Assembly: GCA_965224525.1 (NCBI GenBank)
Contig: OZ245050.1
Coordinates: 496,001 to 560,000 of the forward strand
Reading direction: 5' to 3'
Source: Granulosicoccus sp036478565
Lineage (GTDB): Bacteria; Pseudomonadota; Gammaproteobacteria; Granulosicoccales; Granulosicoccaceae
Length of the DNA: 64,000 nt
How positions within the stretch are numbered: position 1 is the stretch's first letter; every line of letters begins with the position of its first letter. Under the pieces are notes generated by a model. It was not told where the DNA came from, searched no databases, and worked only from the letters and a program-made list of their open reading frames with translations. Position numbers and translations under genes: made by a program. Below are positions 1-7,981 of this stretch, piece by piece.

Positions 1-863
1 CCGATCTGGCAGGTTCCAATCTGACACTCTGGAAGGGCTCGAAGGTAGTGCACGATGAACCATCGGGCAATTACATCAATTACGGTGTGCGCGAATTTGG
101 CATGAGCGCCATGACCAACGGCATTTGCTTGCACGGTGGATTCAAGCCGTACTCAGCGACCTTTCTGATGTTTTCCGAATACGCCCGAAATGCATTGCGT
201 ATGGCAGCACTGATGAAGCTGCCCAACATTTTTGTTTATACGCATGACTCTGTTGGTCTGGGTGAAGATGGCCCGACGCATCAGCCGGTCGAGCAAATAG
301 CCACCTTGCGACTGATACCGCGTATGTCATTGTGGCGGCCTTGTGATGCGGTTGAATCGGCGGTGGCATGGAAGTGTGCCATTGAGCGAAAGATGGGCGA
401 CGGACCTTCCTGTCTGATCTTCAGTCGCCAGGGTCTGCCGCACCAAAACAGAACGGCGCAGCAAATCAGTGACATCGAGCGCGGCGGTTATATTTTAAAA
501 GACAGTAGCAAAGAGCCGCAGGCCATTCTGATTGCCACCGGTTCGGAAGTCGGGCTGGCAATGGAGGCAGCGGCGTTACTGGAAGGCGAGGGCATGGCGG
601 TACGGGTAGTTTCCATGCCAAGCACTGACCGGTTTGATGCGCAGGATCAATCCTATAAAGACATGGTATTGCCGCCGGCAGTATCCGCGCGTGTTGCAGT
701 TGAAGCGGGTATGCCTGATTTGTGGCGCAAATACGTGGGTATTGCCGGTGATGTTCTGGGCATAGACACCTTTGGTGAGTCCGCACCTGCCAAGGATGTC
801 TTTGCACACTTTGGTTTTTCTGCGGAGAATCTGGCAGACAAGGTGCGCAAGGTATCTGCATAA
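1..863 (+). CDS. tkt: Transketolase, C-terminal part (5' end outside window)
   Basis: Thiamine-diphosphate enzyme that moves two-carbon ketol units between sugar phosphates in the pentose phosphate pathway. The reading frame is open from the window edge and translates from base 3 as DLAGSNLTLWKGSK, then the family sequence NYINYGVREFGM and the pyrimidine-binding stretch with YTHDSVGLGEDGPTHQPVEQ. The C-terminal domain follows (ILIATGSEVGLAMEAAALL) with the usual ending near TFGESAPAKDVFAHFGF. About 287 residues of a normally ~660-residue protein are visible, so the true start lies upstream. The ATG or GTG near base 48 are internal codons. A hairpin lies 30 bases after the stop. Confidence 0.96.
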   Translation, partial: DLAGSNLTLWKGSKVVHDEPSGNYINYGVREFGMSAMTNGICLHGGFKPYSATFLMFSEYARNALRMAALMKLPNIFVYTHDSVGLGEDGPTHQPVEQIATLRLIPRMSLWRPCDAVESAVAWKCAIERKMGDGPSCLIFSRQGLPHQNRTAQQISDIERGGYILKDSSKEPQAILIATGSEVGLAMEAAALLEGEGMAVRVVSMPSTDRFDAQDQSYKDMVLPPAVSARVAVEAGMPDLWRKYVGIAGDVLGIDTFGESAPAKDVFAHFGFSAENLADKVRKVSA

Positions 864-892
864 CAACTTGCAAGCCTTGCTGATAAACGACT

Positions 893-914
893 CGCCGGTA
901 CTGATTTACCGGCG
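893..914 (+). terminator. Perfect 8-bp hairpin after tkt
   Basis: CGCCGGTA and TACCGGCG pair around a six-base loop, 30 bases after the transketolase stop and 21 bases before the next start. There is no clear T-run, only GGTTT, so it is either a weak intrinsic terminator or a processing hairpin. Confidence 0.4.
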
Positions 915-934
915 GGTTTACGAGCGAAACAGTC

Positions 935-1909
935 ATGCAAGGTAGAGATATCGTTATTCATGTTGGGCGGCAAAAAACCGGTACTACATCCATTCAACGC
1001 TTCATGGCTGCTCATAGCGAGACCATCGCCGAGCATGACATTCTGTACCCTGAAACCGGTCGCAATGATGGTGAGCAGACGGCCCACCATCAACTTGCCG
1101 TTGCACTGAACCCGCGTGAGTCCGATGGTCATGATTTGGCTGAACTAAAAAAGAAACTTGATCGCGAAGTGTTGAAGCATCCGACTTCGTTGGTTGTTCT
1201 TAGCAGTGAAGCCTTTCAGCGGATCTCCGACTTCAGTCGTCTTGAAACTTTTTTTGCTGACTGCAAGCCAAGGGCACTGTGTTATCTGCGCGAATGCATG
1301 GCTGCCAAGCAGAGTTCATGGGCGCAGTCTGTTCATGCTACCCGGCAGACGTCAGATTTTGTCAGCTACGCTTTGCGTCATCACCATCGATATGAAAAAA
1401 TGACAGAACGCTGGAAGCTCTTTTCCAGTCAACTGGAGCTGGCGCTGTTTGATCGGCAACAGCTTCACCATCAGGATGTTGTGGCAGACTTTCTCTGGCG
1501 CATCGGCCACCCTTCGTTGGCGGAGCAATCAGTTTCCCTTGCAAGGGATGCTGGAACGCCTTCACTGGGCGGGAATTTGTTGCATATAAAGCGCATAGTC
1601 AATATCGCCAGAAGCCATTTGCCAAACATGCGGGGCGAGTATCGAGCGTTTGCGGAACTGGCGGCGGCAGAAAAACGCTGGCGTGGCCGCTGGCATGTAT
1701 CACCCAAAGATGTCGCAGCAATTCAACGTGTTGATCGGGCTGACAGGGAATTTCTCAACAAGACGTTTGAAGAGGTTCGCGTTGCCGACTTGAATGATGC
1801 GCCACCGATGCCGGATGCGGCGACATTAAAAGAAGACATCAGAACGACTCTGCAAATACCAGTCTTGTCCGGGGCGTTCGACGAACTGGGTCTTAAGCTG
1901 GTGGATTGA
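935..1909 (+). CDS. Sulfotransferase-like P-loop protein (324 aa)
   Basis: The N-terminus reads VIHVGRQKTGTTSIQRFM, which fits the 5'-phosphosulfate-binding loop of PAPS-dependent sulfotransferases (GxxKxGTTS type). A second motif, ALCYLRECMAAKQSSWAQSV near residues 120-140, sits where the family carries the 3'-phosphate-binding Arg/Ser. The acceptor cannot be told from sequence. It is a full-length paralogue of the protein at 22609-23571, sharing the P-loop, PSLGGNLL and the C-terminal PPMPDAATLKEDI. It begins at an ATG 71 bases after tkt. Its last 17 bases overlap the convergent purC end. It stands apart from the main capsule region but probably acts on the same kind of substrate (inference). 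Confidence 0.75.
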   Translation: MQGRDIVIHVGRQKTGTTSIQRFMAAHSETIAEHDILYPETGRNDGEQTAHHQLAVALNPRESDGHDLAELKKKLDREVLKHPTSLVVLSSEAFQRISDFSRLETFFADCKPRALCYLRECMAAKQSSWAQSVHATRQTSDFVSYALRHHHRYEKMTERWKLFSSQLELALFDRQQLHHQDVVADFLWRIGHPSLAEQSVSLARDAGTPSLGGNLLHIKRIVNIARSHLPNMRGEYRAFAELAAAEKRWRGRWHVSPKDVAAIQRVDRADREFLNKTFEEVRVADLNDAPPMPDAATLKEDIRTTLQIPVLSGAFDELGLKLVD

Positions 1910-2834
1910 CCGGTTGACTTGTCAGTCGCTTGATGGCTTCGCGATATCTGCTTATGGTTCCATCTATCACTGCCTGCGGAAGTTCCGGCCCTGGAGCTGT
2001 TTTGTCCCAGTCAAGCGTCTCCAGCCAGTCCCTTACAAATTGCTTGTCGTAGCTGGCGGGGCTGCTACCTGGTTGCCAGGTGTCGGCTTCCCAGAAACGC
2101 GAGGAATCCGGTGTTAATATTTCATCCATCAAGACCAGGTTGCCTTGCGCATCGAGACCGAATTCAAACTTGGTATCGGCGATGATAATGCCGCGTGTCC
2201 GTGCGTAACGGGCTGCATCGTTATACAGGGCAAGGCTGACTCTGCGCACATCATCTGCCCGTTCAGCGCCAATCGTGTCTGCCATGACGTCAAAGCTGAT
2301 GTTTTCGTCGTGATCACCGGCAGCGGCCTTGGTCGCCGGAGTAAACAGTGTATTCGGCAGTTGGTCAGCTTGCTGCAGACCGGCCGGCAGTGCAATGCCG
2401 CAGATGCTACCGCTGGTTTGGTAGTCTTTCCATCCAGAGCCAATCAGATAACCTCGAACCACGGCTTCGATGGGTAGTGGATCCAGCTTACGCACTATCA
2501 TGCAGCGTCCTTCTGCCTGTGCGCGCTCAGCAGGGTCGGCGAGTATCGCCTCCAACGGCAGATTGACCAGATGATTGGCGATCATGGGCTGCACTCGGGC
2601 AAACCAGAACATAGCCAGTGTTGTCAGTAATATGCCTTTGCCCGGAATAACGTTGGGCAGAATCACATCAAAGGCCGATACGCGGTCGGTGGCGATAATC
2701 AGCCAGTGCGAGTCGTCAATGGCGTAGATGTCGCGTACTTTGCCGCGATATTGCAGCGGCAGAGAGGTGATGGTCGTGGTGTGCAGACCCTCGCCGGCGC
2801 CGGGCTTGTGCTCGCGTGTGCTGGGATGACTCAT
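1893..2834 (-). CDS. purC: SAICAR synthase
   Basis: Phosphoribosylaminoimidazole-succinocarboxamide synthase joins CAIR with aspartate using ATP in de novo purine synthesis, in the cytoplasm. Visible family motifs are YRGKVRDIY near residue 30, DRVSAFDVILPNVIPGKG near 50-65, VVRGYLIGSGWKDY near 125-140, and the DTKFEFG plus DEILTPDSSRFW block near 215-245. The length of 313 aa matches the longer PurC type. It is divergent from purE-purK with a 123-base gap, so the three purine genes sit together but on opposite strands. The 3' end overlaps the preceding plus-strand gene by 17 bases. Confidence 0.96.
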   Translation of the reverse strand: MSHPSTREHKPGAGEGLHTTTITSLPLQYRGKVRDIYAIDDSHWLIIATDRVSAFDVILPNVIPGKGILLTTLAMFWFARVQPMIANHLVNLPLEAILADPAERAQAEGRCMIVRKLDPLPIEAVVRGYLIGSGWKDYQTSGSICGIALPAGLQQADQLPNTLFTPATKAAAGDHDENISFDVMADTIGAERADDVRRVSLALYNDAARYARTRGIIIADTKFEFGLDAQGNLVLMDEILTPDSSRFWEADTWQPGSSPASYDKQFVRDWLETLDWDKTAPGPELPQAVIDGTISRYREAIKRLTSQPVNPPA

Positions 2835-2957
2835 ACTGGTGATCGGTAACCGGACAGGTTCGGGAGCTGACGGTGCTCCGAATGCTCAAGTATACTGCCC
2901 TGCTGATTTTCTTCGGCATTAACAACAGATGACAGAACAAATGAGCTATATCCTGGT

Positions 2958-3467
2958 ATGAGCACGCCATTGGTTGCGGTGCTGATGGGCAGCGACAGCG
3001 ACTGGCCGGTAATGCAGCGGGCGGTGGAATTACTGGAAGAATTTGATGTGGCGCATGAGAGTCTGGTGGTGTCGGCCCATCGCATGCCTGATGCCATGTT
3101 CAACTATGCCGAGTCGGCCGCTGAACGCGGTTTGCGGTGTCTGATCGCCGGTGCCGGTGGCGCAGCGCATTTGCCGGGCATGCTGGCTGCAAAAACCCTA
3201 GTGCCGGTGCTGGGTGTGCCGGTGCCGTCGCGTCATCTCAGTGGTTTGGACTCGCTGTATTCCATTGTGCAAATGCCCAAAGGCATTCCGGTGGCAACTT
3301 TTGCTATTGGCGAAGCTGGTGCAGCCAATGCAGCCTTGTTTGCCATTGCCATGCTGGCGCAGAGCAATGCAGCGTCAGGTGATACAGAATTGACTGATCG
3401 ACTGACAAGCTACCGCAGTGCGCAAGCAGCCAGAGCTGCAGCCATGACCTTACCACCAGTGAGTTGA
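2958..3467 (+). CDS. purE: N5-carboxyaminoimidazole ribonucleotide mutase
   Basis: Class I PurE converts N5-CAIR, the product of PurK, to CAIR. The sequence shows VLMGSDSDWPVM at residues 8-19, the catalytic VSAHRMPD near 38-45, and AGGAAHLPGMLAAKT near 67-81. The length of 169 aa is typical. The ATG start is supported by the family N-terminus immediately preceding the MGSDSD motif, although the ribosome-binding site is weak. It is followed directly by purK, and PurC, the next enzyme in the pathway, is divergently encoded. Confidence 0.96.
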   Translation: MSTPLVAVLMGSDSDWPVMQRAVELLEEFDVAHESLVVSAHRMPDAMFNYAESAAERGLRCLIAGAGGAAHLPGMLAAKTLVPVLGVPVPSRHLSGLDSLYSIVQMPKGIPVATFAIGEAGAANAALFAIAMLAQSNAASGDTELTDRLTSYRSAQAARAAAMTLPPVS

Positions 3468-3481
3468 GCCATTTACAGCCG

Positions 3482-4630
3482 ATGTCGATAAAAACGCTTA
3501 TGCCAGGCGATACGCTGGGTGTCATTGGTGGCGGTCAGCTGGGGCGCTATTTTGTGCTCGAAGCCAGACGTCTTGGCTACAACACCTGGGTGCTTGATCC
3601 GGATGAATCGGCACCGGCGATGCAAGTGGCCGCACATCCATTGGTGGCGGCCTATGATGATGAGGAAGCCTTGCGGGTGCTGGCTGACGCTTGTGATGCT
3701 GTAACCATCGAGTTTGAGAACGTGCCTGCGGCTAGTTTGTCACTGCTTGCAGAGCACACGCGCCTGGCACCGGCGGCCAGTGCGGTCCATATTGCACAGG
3801 ATCGGTTGCGCGAGAAACGCATGGCCAGCGAAGCCGGGCTGCGACCTGTTCCCTATGCGCCAATTACGACAACGGCTGACATTGAAATGGCGTTGCAAAG
3901 CGTGTCCTTGCCCGGCATTTTAAAAACGGCGCAGTTGGGCTATGACGGCAAGGGGCAGCAGCGGTGTAAGTCGGTTGATGATGTACGCAAGGCCTTTTCT
4001 GCTGTGGGTGAGGTGCCCTGTGTTCTGGAGCAGCAGGTAACACTGGTGGCAGAAGTATCAGTGGTATTGGCGAGAGGTTTTGATGGTGAAAGCCGTTGTT
4101 TTCCGGTTGCGGAAAATGTACATGTAAATGGCGTTTTGCATCTGTCGACACTGCCGGCATCGCAGCCGCGGGAATTGCTGCAAGAGGCACAGCGACTGGC
4201 GGTTAGTCTGGCTGATGCGATTGATTACCACGGCGTGCTGGCTGTGGAGTTTTTCGTTGATGATACCGTCGGCCTGTATTTCAATGAAATGGCCCCACGC
4301 CCGCATAACAGTGGACACTACACCCTGGATGCAACCGCCAGCTCTCAGTTCGAGCAGCAATTGAGAGTGTTGTGCGGGTTGCCGCTCGGACAGACAGAAT
4401 TGCTGAAACCGGTATCCATGCTGAACCTGCTGGGTGATAGCTGGCAGGTCGGTGAGCCAGATTGGCAATCTGTTTTTGGCGCATCCGGTGCCTGTTTGCA
4501 CCTTTATGGCAAGCTGGCGGCCAGGCCGGGACGAAAAATGGGGCATATAAATTGTTTGTCCGATACCGCCGAAACTGCCCGTCAACGTGCGCAAATGCTG
4601 CATTCGAAGCTCAAACGGCACGAGGGGTGA
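3482..4630 (+). CDS. purK: N5-carboxyaminoimidazole ribonucleotide synthase
   Basis: ATP-grasp enzyme that carboxylates AIR using ATP and bicarbonate; its product is the PurE substrate. The N-terminus contains TLGVIGGGQLGRYFVLEAR, and ATP-grasp features follow: LKTAQLGYDGKGQ near residue 155 and a C-terminal FNEMAPRPHNSGHYT near 280. I chose the ATG at 3482 (382 aa), 14 bases after the purE stop. The frame is open to a TTG at 3464 that would overlap the purE stop and suggests coupling, so the start is uncertain by six residues. Confidence 0.94.
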   Translation: MSIKTLMPGDTLGVIGGGQLGRYFVLEARRLGYNTWVLDPDESAPAMQVAAHPLVAAYDDEEALRVLADACDAVTIEFENVPAASLSLLAEHTRLAPAASAVHIAQDRLREKRMASEAGLRPVPYAPITTTADIEMALQSVSLPGILKTAQLGYDGKGQQRCKSVDDVRKAFSAVGEVPCVLEQQVTLVAEVSVVLARGFDGESRCFPVAENVHVNGVLHLSTLPASQPRELLQEAQRLAVSLADAIDYHGVLAVEFFVDDTVGLYFNEMAPRPHNSGHYTLDATASSQFEQQLRVLCGLPLGQTELLKPVSMLNLLGDSWQVGEPDWQSVFGASGACLHLYGKLAARPGRKMGHINCLSDTAETARQRAQMLHSKLKRHEG

Positions 4631-4631
4631 C

Positions 4632-4659
4632 GGCAACTGGCCATGTTGTGGCCATTGCC
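4632..4659. terminator. Strong inverted repeat after purK
   Basis: TGGCCA TGTTG TGGCCA forms a perfect six-pair core, extended by GGCAA/TTGCC across a one-base bulge. It begins one base after the purK stop. There is no T-run, so it may stop or pause transcription between purK and kdsD, or stabilise the purEK transcript. Confidence 0.4.
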
Positions 4660-4749
4660 TGACAGATTCTGCTCTCGATGTCGGCTCGATTGGTACAGAA
4701 ATCGCTATGCAAGGGGATATTAACCCCAAGTCACAGGACCGCCTCACCC

Positions 4750-5751
4750 ATGAGTCTTGCACAGCGCAGCACGCAGACCAGCGGCAATTCTGCCAGCTTC
4801 ATTCCGACAGCCGTCGAGTCGCTCACCATGCAGAGCAAGGCTCTGGAAACCATTGCCGGTTATCTTGGTGATGAGTTTGACGATGCCGTCAAGTTGATTC
4901 TGGGCTGCAAGGGCCGCGTGATCATACTCGGCATGGGCAAATCGGGCATTGTCGGCAAGAAGATTGCGGCAACTTTTGCTTCGACCGGCACCCCCAGTTT
5001 TTATGTACATCCGGGTGAAGCGATTCATGGCGATCTTGGCATGATCACCGGTGATGATCTCATCGTACTGATTTCCTATAGCGGCGAGACAGAAGAGGTC
5101 ATGAAGGTCATGCCGTCGCTTAAATATTTCGGTAATCGTATCATCGGTATTGTTGGTGCGCCGAACACGACACTGGGTAAAAATGCAGACGTCACTCTGC
5201 GAGTTGATATTGAACGTGAAGTGTGTCCAAACAACCTGGCGCCGACAACATCTGCGCTGGGCATTATGGCACTGGGCGATGCCTTGGCGGTTTGTTTGAT
5301 CAAAGCGCGCGATTTCAAACCATCTGATTTTGCGCAGTTCCATCCCGGCGGCATGCTCGGGCGCCGCTTGTTGTCTCGTGTCGGTGATGTGATGCTGACT
5401 GATAACCTACCGATTATCAATCCGGATGAGAGTGTCCGAGAAGCCATATTCTGTATGACTTCCGGTCGACTCGGTCTGGCTATTATTGTCGAGAACCGTC
5501 GATTGCTGGGTATTCTCACTGATGGTGACTTACGCCGTGCACTGATCATGGACCCGTCCATGATGGATAAACAAGTGCGTGATTTCATGACACCTGTACC
5601 CGTCACTATCTCGGCTAATGCCATGGTTACCGACGCTGAAGTGTTGATGAGAAAATACAAAATTCGCGCGCTCATCGTGACCGACGGTCGTGAAGGTGGG
5701 GATGATCAGGTATGCGGACTGCTGGAAATATTTTCCGACGGCAAGCGATGA
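4750..5751 (+). CDS. kdsD: D-arabinose 5-phosphate isomerase (KdsD/KpsF family)
   Basis: Interconverts ribulose 5-phosphate and arabinose 5-phosphate, the first step to Kdo, which is needed for LPS and for the Kdo linker of group 2 capsules. An N-terminal SIS sugar-isomerase domain is visible (VIILGMGKSGIVGKKIAATF, VLISYSGETEEV, FHPGGMLGRRLL) and a C-terminal pair of CBS domains (MLTDNLPIINPD, GILTDGDLRRAL). The ATG at 4750 gives 333 aa, close to the usual ~325. An in-frame ATG at 4678 would add 24 residues without family similarity. The gene stands alone of Kdo genes here, but KpsC and KpsS at 36-40 kb use the end product of this pathway. Confidence 0.93.
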   Translation: MSLAQRSTQTSGNSASFIPTAVESLTMQSKALETIAGYLGDEFDDAVKLILGCKGRVIILGMGKSGIVGKKIAATFASTGTPSFYVHPGEAIHGDLGMITGDDLIVLISYSGETEEVMKVMPSLKYFGNRIIGIVGAPNTTLGKNADVTLRVDIEREVCPNNLAPTTSALGIMALGDALAVCLIKARDFKPSDFAQFHPGGMLGRRLLSRVGDVMLTDNLPIINPDESVREAIFCMTSGRLGLAIIVENRRLLGILTDGDLRRALIMDPSMMDKQVRDFMTPVPVTISANAMVTDAEVLMRKYKIRALIVTDGREGGDDQVCGLLEIFSDGKR

Positions 5752-5773
5752 ATATTTGGATAGAAAGCCCGTC

Positions 5774-6445
5774 ATGACAACAAGAAATTCAACGGCCCTG
5801 ATGCTGTGCAGCCTGCTGCTGCTCAGTGCTTGCGCAACACCCGGAACTCATACATCAATTGAGTCGGTCAATGCTGATATACCTGCGCGTATTGGCAATG
5901 CACGCGAAGGTGAACTGCTGGCGCTGGATAACCAGGAATTTGGCACAAAAAAGGTGCAGGTACTGGCAAGCTATACCGCTGCCAGCGGTCGTATTTGTCG
6001 AAAACTGGCCACGGCTGAAGGTGCGCCGCTGGCCCGTGTCAGTTGTCAGCATACAGATGGTAGCTGGTATCTAAGTCGATCATTGTTAACCAGTGGTGTA
6101 GTGCAGCAGCCACTGTTTGGTAGCGACACACGACATCCACAGGATGAAGCAGGTATTGATGTTCCACTGTTGGTGCCAGCGAATGGCTCGGTTACCAACA
6201 CCGCAGAACCGGTGATCGAGCAGTCGTTGGCAACCAGAACAAGCGATGTTTTGTTTGAAGAGTCTGCCGACATGGTTGCGCGTGAACTTGCAGCTGGCGA
6301 AACCCTATGGTCATTTGCCGAACGTGTTACCGGTAACCCAATGAACTGGCAGAAAATCGCAGCGGCCAACGACATTGAAGACTCACGTACAGTTGCCCTG
6401 GGCCAGTCCCTGGATGTACCAGCTGAGTTGATCAGGCACGACTGA
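5774..6445 (+). CDS. Predicted lipoprotein with C-terminal LysM domain (223 aa)
   Basis: The ATG at 5774 starts a clear lipoprotein signal, with a hydrophobic run ending in the lipobox LLLSAC (Cys near residue 18). The last ~50 residues, beginning LAAGETLWSFAERVTGNP, look like a LysM peptidoglycan-binding repeat, with the usual QKIAAANDIED stretch. The middle ~130 residues carry two Cys and are not recognised. It probably tethers the envelope to peptidoglycan (inference). It follows kdsD by 22 bases and may be co-transcribed. A longer frame begins inside kdsD at 5690, but the signal peptide decides the start. Confidence 0.8.
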   Translation: MTTRNSTALMLCSLLLLSACATPGTHTSIESVNADIPARIGNAREGELLALDNQEFGTKKVQVLASYTAASGRICRKLATAEGAPLARVSCQHTDGSWYLSRSLLTSGVVQQPLFGSDTRHPQDEAGIDVPLLVPANGSVTNTAEPVIEQSLATRTSDVLFEESADMVARELAAGETLWSFAERVTGNPMNWQKIAAANDIEDSRTVALGQSLDVPAELIRHD

Positions 6446-6526
6446 TATTCAGGTTAATCCTGACTGTATCGTTAAGCTTGTATCGGTTATTCGTAGCTGC
6501 AGATTGTGCCGGTGATACTGTTTGAG

Positions 6527-7963
6527 CTACCTGCTTGGGCGGAGCACTCGCCTGCGACCAAGGCGCGCAGCTGCAAGCATCAGCAATACCATAGACGACC
6601 AAAGCGTAAAGCTGCCACTATCGGTTTTCTCTTGAACGGGTGTTTCTGTTTCCGGCTCAGTCTCAGTATCTGTTTTCGGCTCCGTTTCAGTTTCTGCTTC
6701 TTCCAGTGCATCAACATTTGCCTGCCAGGTGGTGCAGAAACCCGTATCACCACTTAACAACAGTCGTGGACCTAGTTCGGCGTCTTCTGATGACACTATA
6801 CTCAGAGTATCGCCACCCGTGCTGATACCTAACATCAGGGTGGTCATCTCGGCGGTCAGCAATTCACGCGAGAGACTTGATTGTAACGGTGTACTGGCGG
6901 GCCAGCCACCGGAGGCAGAACCTATCTGAACCATAGGGTCGGGCGCAACCACTGAAGCTGCAGGCCACAAACTGTGTGCACCGAGGTATATATTTAGTGT
7001 GCTGTTGCCAGCATTGGCAGTAGTTGTGTACTGAAGCACAGCAGAAGAGGTTTGTGGTACAGGCGACAAGTCAAACTTCAGCAAGGCATAGGAGTCGTCA
7101 GCTGTTAATACAAGTGTGGCGTCGTCGTTGTATTGACTAGAATCCGTATTTACGTTGACATCATCCAGCGGCGTCAACGCCAGTGTATTACCAGTACATT
7201 CACCATTTGGTAACTCGGCAGCGGCATCATCTATTAACTCAGCGTTAGTACGATCATCACCGTCAGTATCACCGCCAGTATCACCGCCAGTATCACCGCC
7301 GGTATCACCGCCAGTATCACCGCCGGTACTGCCATCACTTGTGATTGTTGCAGATATTGGCAGTGAATTGAATGTCCCGGTATTGTAGTTGACGCCGGCA
7401 TAGCGGTAGATAACGATCCTGTCGATAGCGTGTCCCGCTGAGCGGCCGGAGATCTCCAACGTGTGATCGCCTGCGGTAAAATACTGTCGTATGGGATTGC
7501 CGACATGATCGACTGTTCGAGAATCCCATGACCAGTTGCCGATCTGGTTCATATAAACCTTGGTCCAGCCTGATAGTGCTTCCTCATCAGCTATGTCGCT
7601 ACCGGTTGCCAGGCGCAACCATGAGTCGTTTGACTCTGTGTTACTGGTTCCTTCTGCAATGCGATTTCGCCAGCGAACCTGGTAGTTTCCAGCCGTTTCA
7701 ATGCGAAAGTGATAGGTGATGTTTCCCTGACCAGCATTTGCAGAGGCAAAGTGATTGGGGCCGGTCCACTCGAGATAACCAGCTCCCTTGTAGCCTTCAA
7801 GTTCTGTTTTCAGTGTCCAGCCTTGCGGTATTTCTGCCACTTCAGTATCGAAGGTTACAACGCCATTGTCTTCAAGGTATGTTTGTGCAGGGTCCGCCGC
7901 AAGTTGTCCTGAAAAGAACAGACAAGTAAGCAAAGTGGTGCTGCCGAGGAAGCGATGGCTCAT
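6527..7963 (-). CDS. Secreted protein with two carbohydrate-binding-like domains and a C-terminal sorting-like tail (478 aa)
   Basis: A signal peptide covers residues 1-24. Residues ~30-195 form a beta-rich domain with GAGYLEWTGPNH, NYQVRWRNRIAEG and HTLEISGRSAGHAIDRIVIY, like CBM6/CBM35-type jelly rolls. A Gly-Gly-Asp-Thr repeat linker (about 213-233) follows, then a second domain (~255-415) with YALLKFDLS and SIVSSEDAELGPRLLL, like DNRLRE/CBM96 modules. The C-terminus is a hydrophobic segment followed by ARLGRRR, resembling GlyGly-CTERM tails processed by rhombosortase, though a true GG is replaced by SGS. It is a paralogue of the next gene on the same strand, 18 bases away, and probably binds surface polysaccharide. 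No catalytic motif is seen. Confidence 0.7.
   Translation of the reverse strand: MSHRFLGSTTLLTCLFFSGQLAADPAQTYLEDNGVVTFDTEVAEIPQGWTLKTELEGYKGAGYLEWTGPNHFASANAGQGNITYHFRIETAGNYQVRWRNRIAEGTSNTESNDSWLRLATGSDIADEEALSGWTKVYMNQIGNWSWDSRTVDHVGNPIRQYFTAGDHTLEISGRSAGHAIDRIVIYRYAGVNYNTGTFNSLPISATITSDGSTGGDTGGDTGGDTGGDTGGDTDGDDRTNAELIDDAAAELPNGECTGNTLALTPLDDVNVNTDSSQYNDDATLVLTADDSYALLKFDLSPVPQTSSAVLQYTTTANAGNSTLNIYLGAHSLWPAASVVAPDPMVQIGSASGGWPASTPLQSSLSRELLTAEMTTLMLGISTGGDTLSIVSSEDAELGPRLLLSGDTGFCTTWQANVDALEEAETETEPKTDTETEPETETPVQEKTDSGSFTLWSSMVLLMLAAARLGRRRVLRPSR
7265..7324. repeat. Five tandem copies of a 12-bp unit coding Gly-Gly-Asp-Thr
   Basis: The plus-strand unit is rGTATCACCGCC, with the first base A or G. 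It lies in the linker between the two domains of the 478-aa protein. The period is a multiple of three, so copy changes lengthen or shorten the linker without breaking the gene. Confidence 0.9.
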
Positions 7964-7981
7964 AGTTGTGTCTCTGCGTTT

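Noticed and set aside
466..936. Minus-strand frames opposite transketolase
   Set aside because: They are antisense to a well-conserved gene and have no recognisable protein features.
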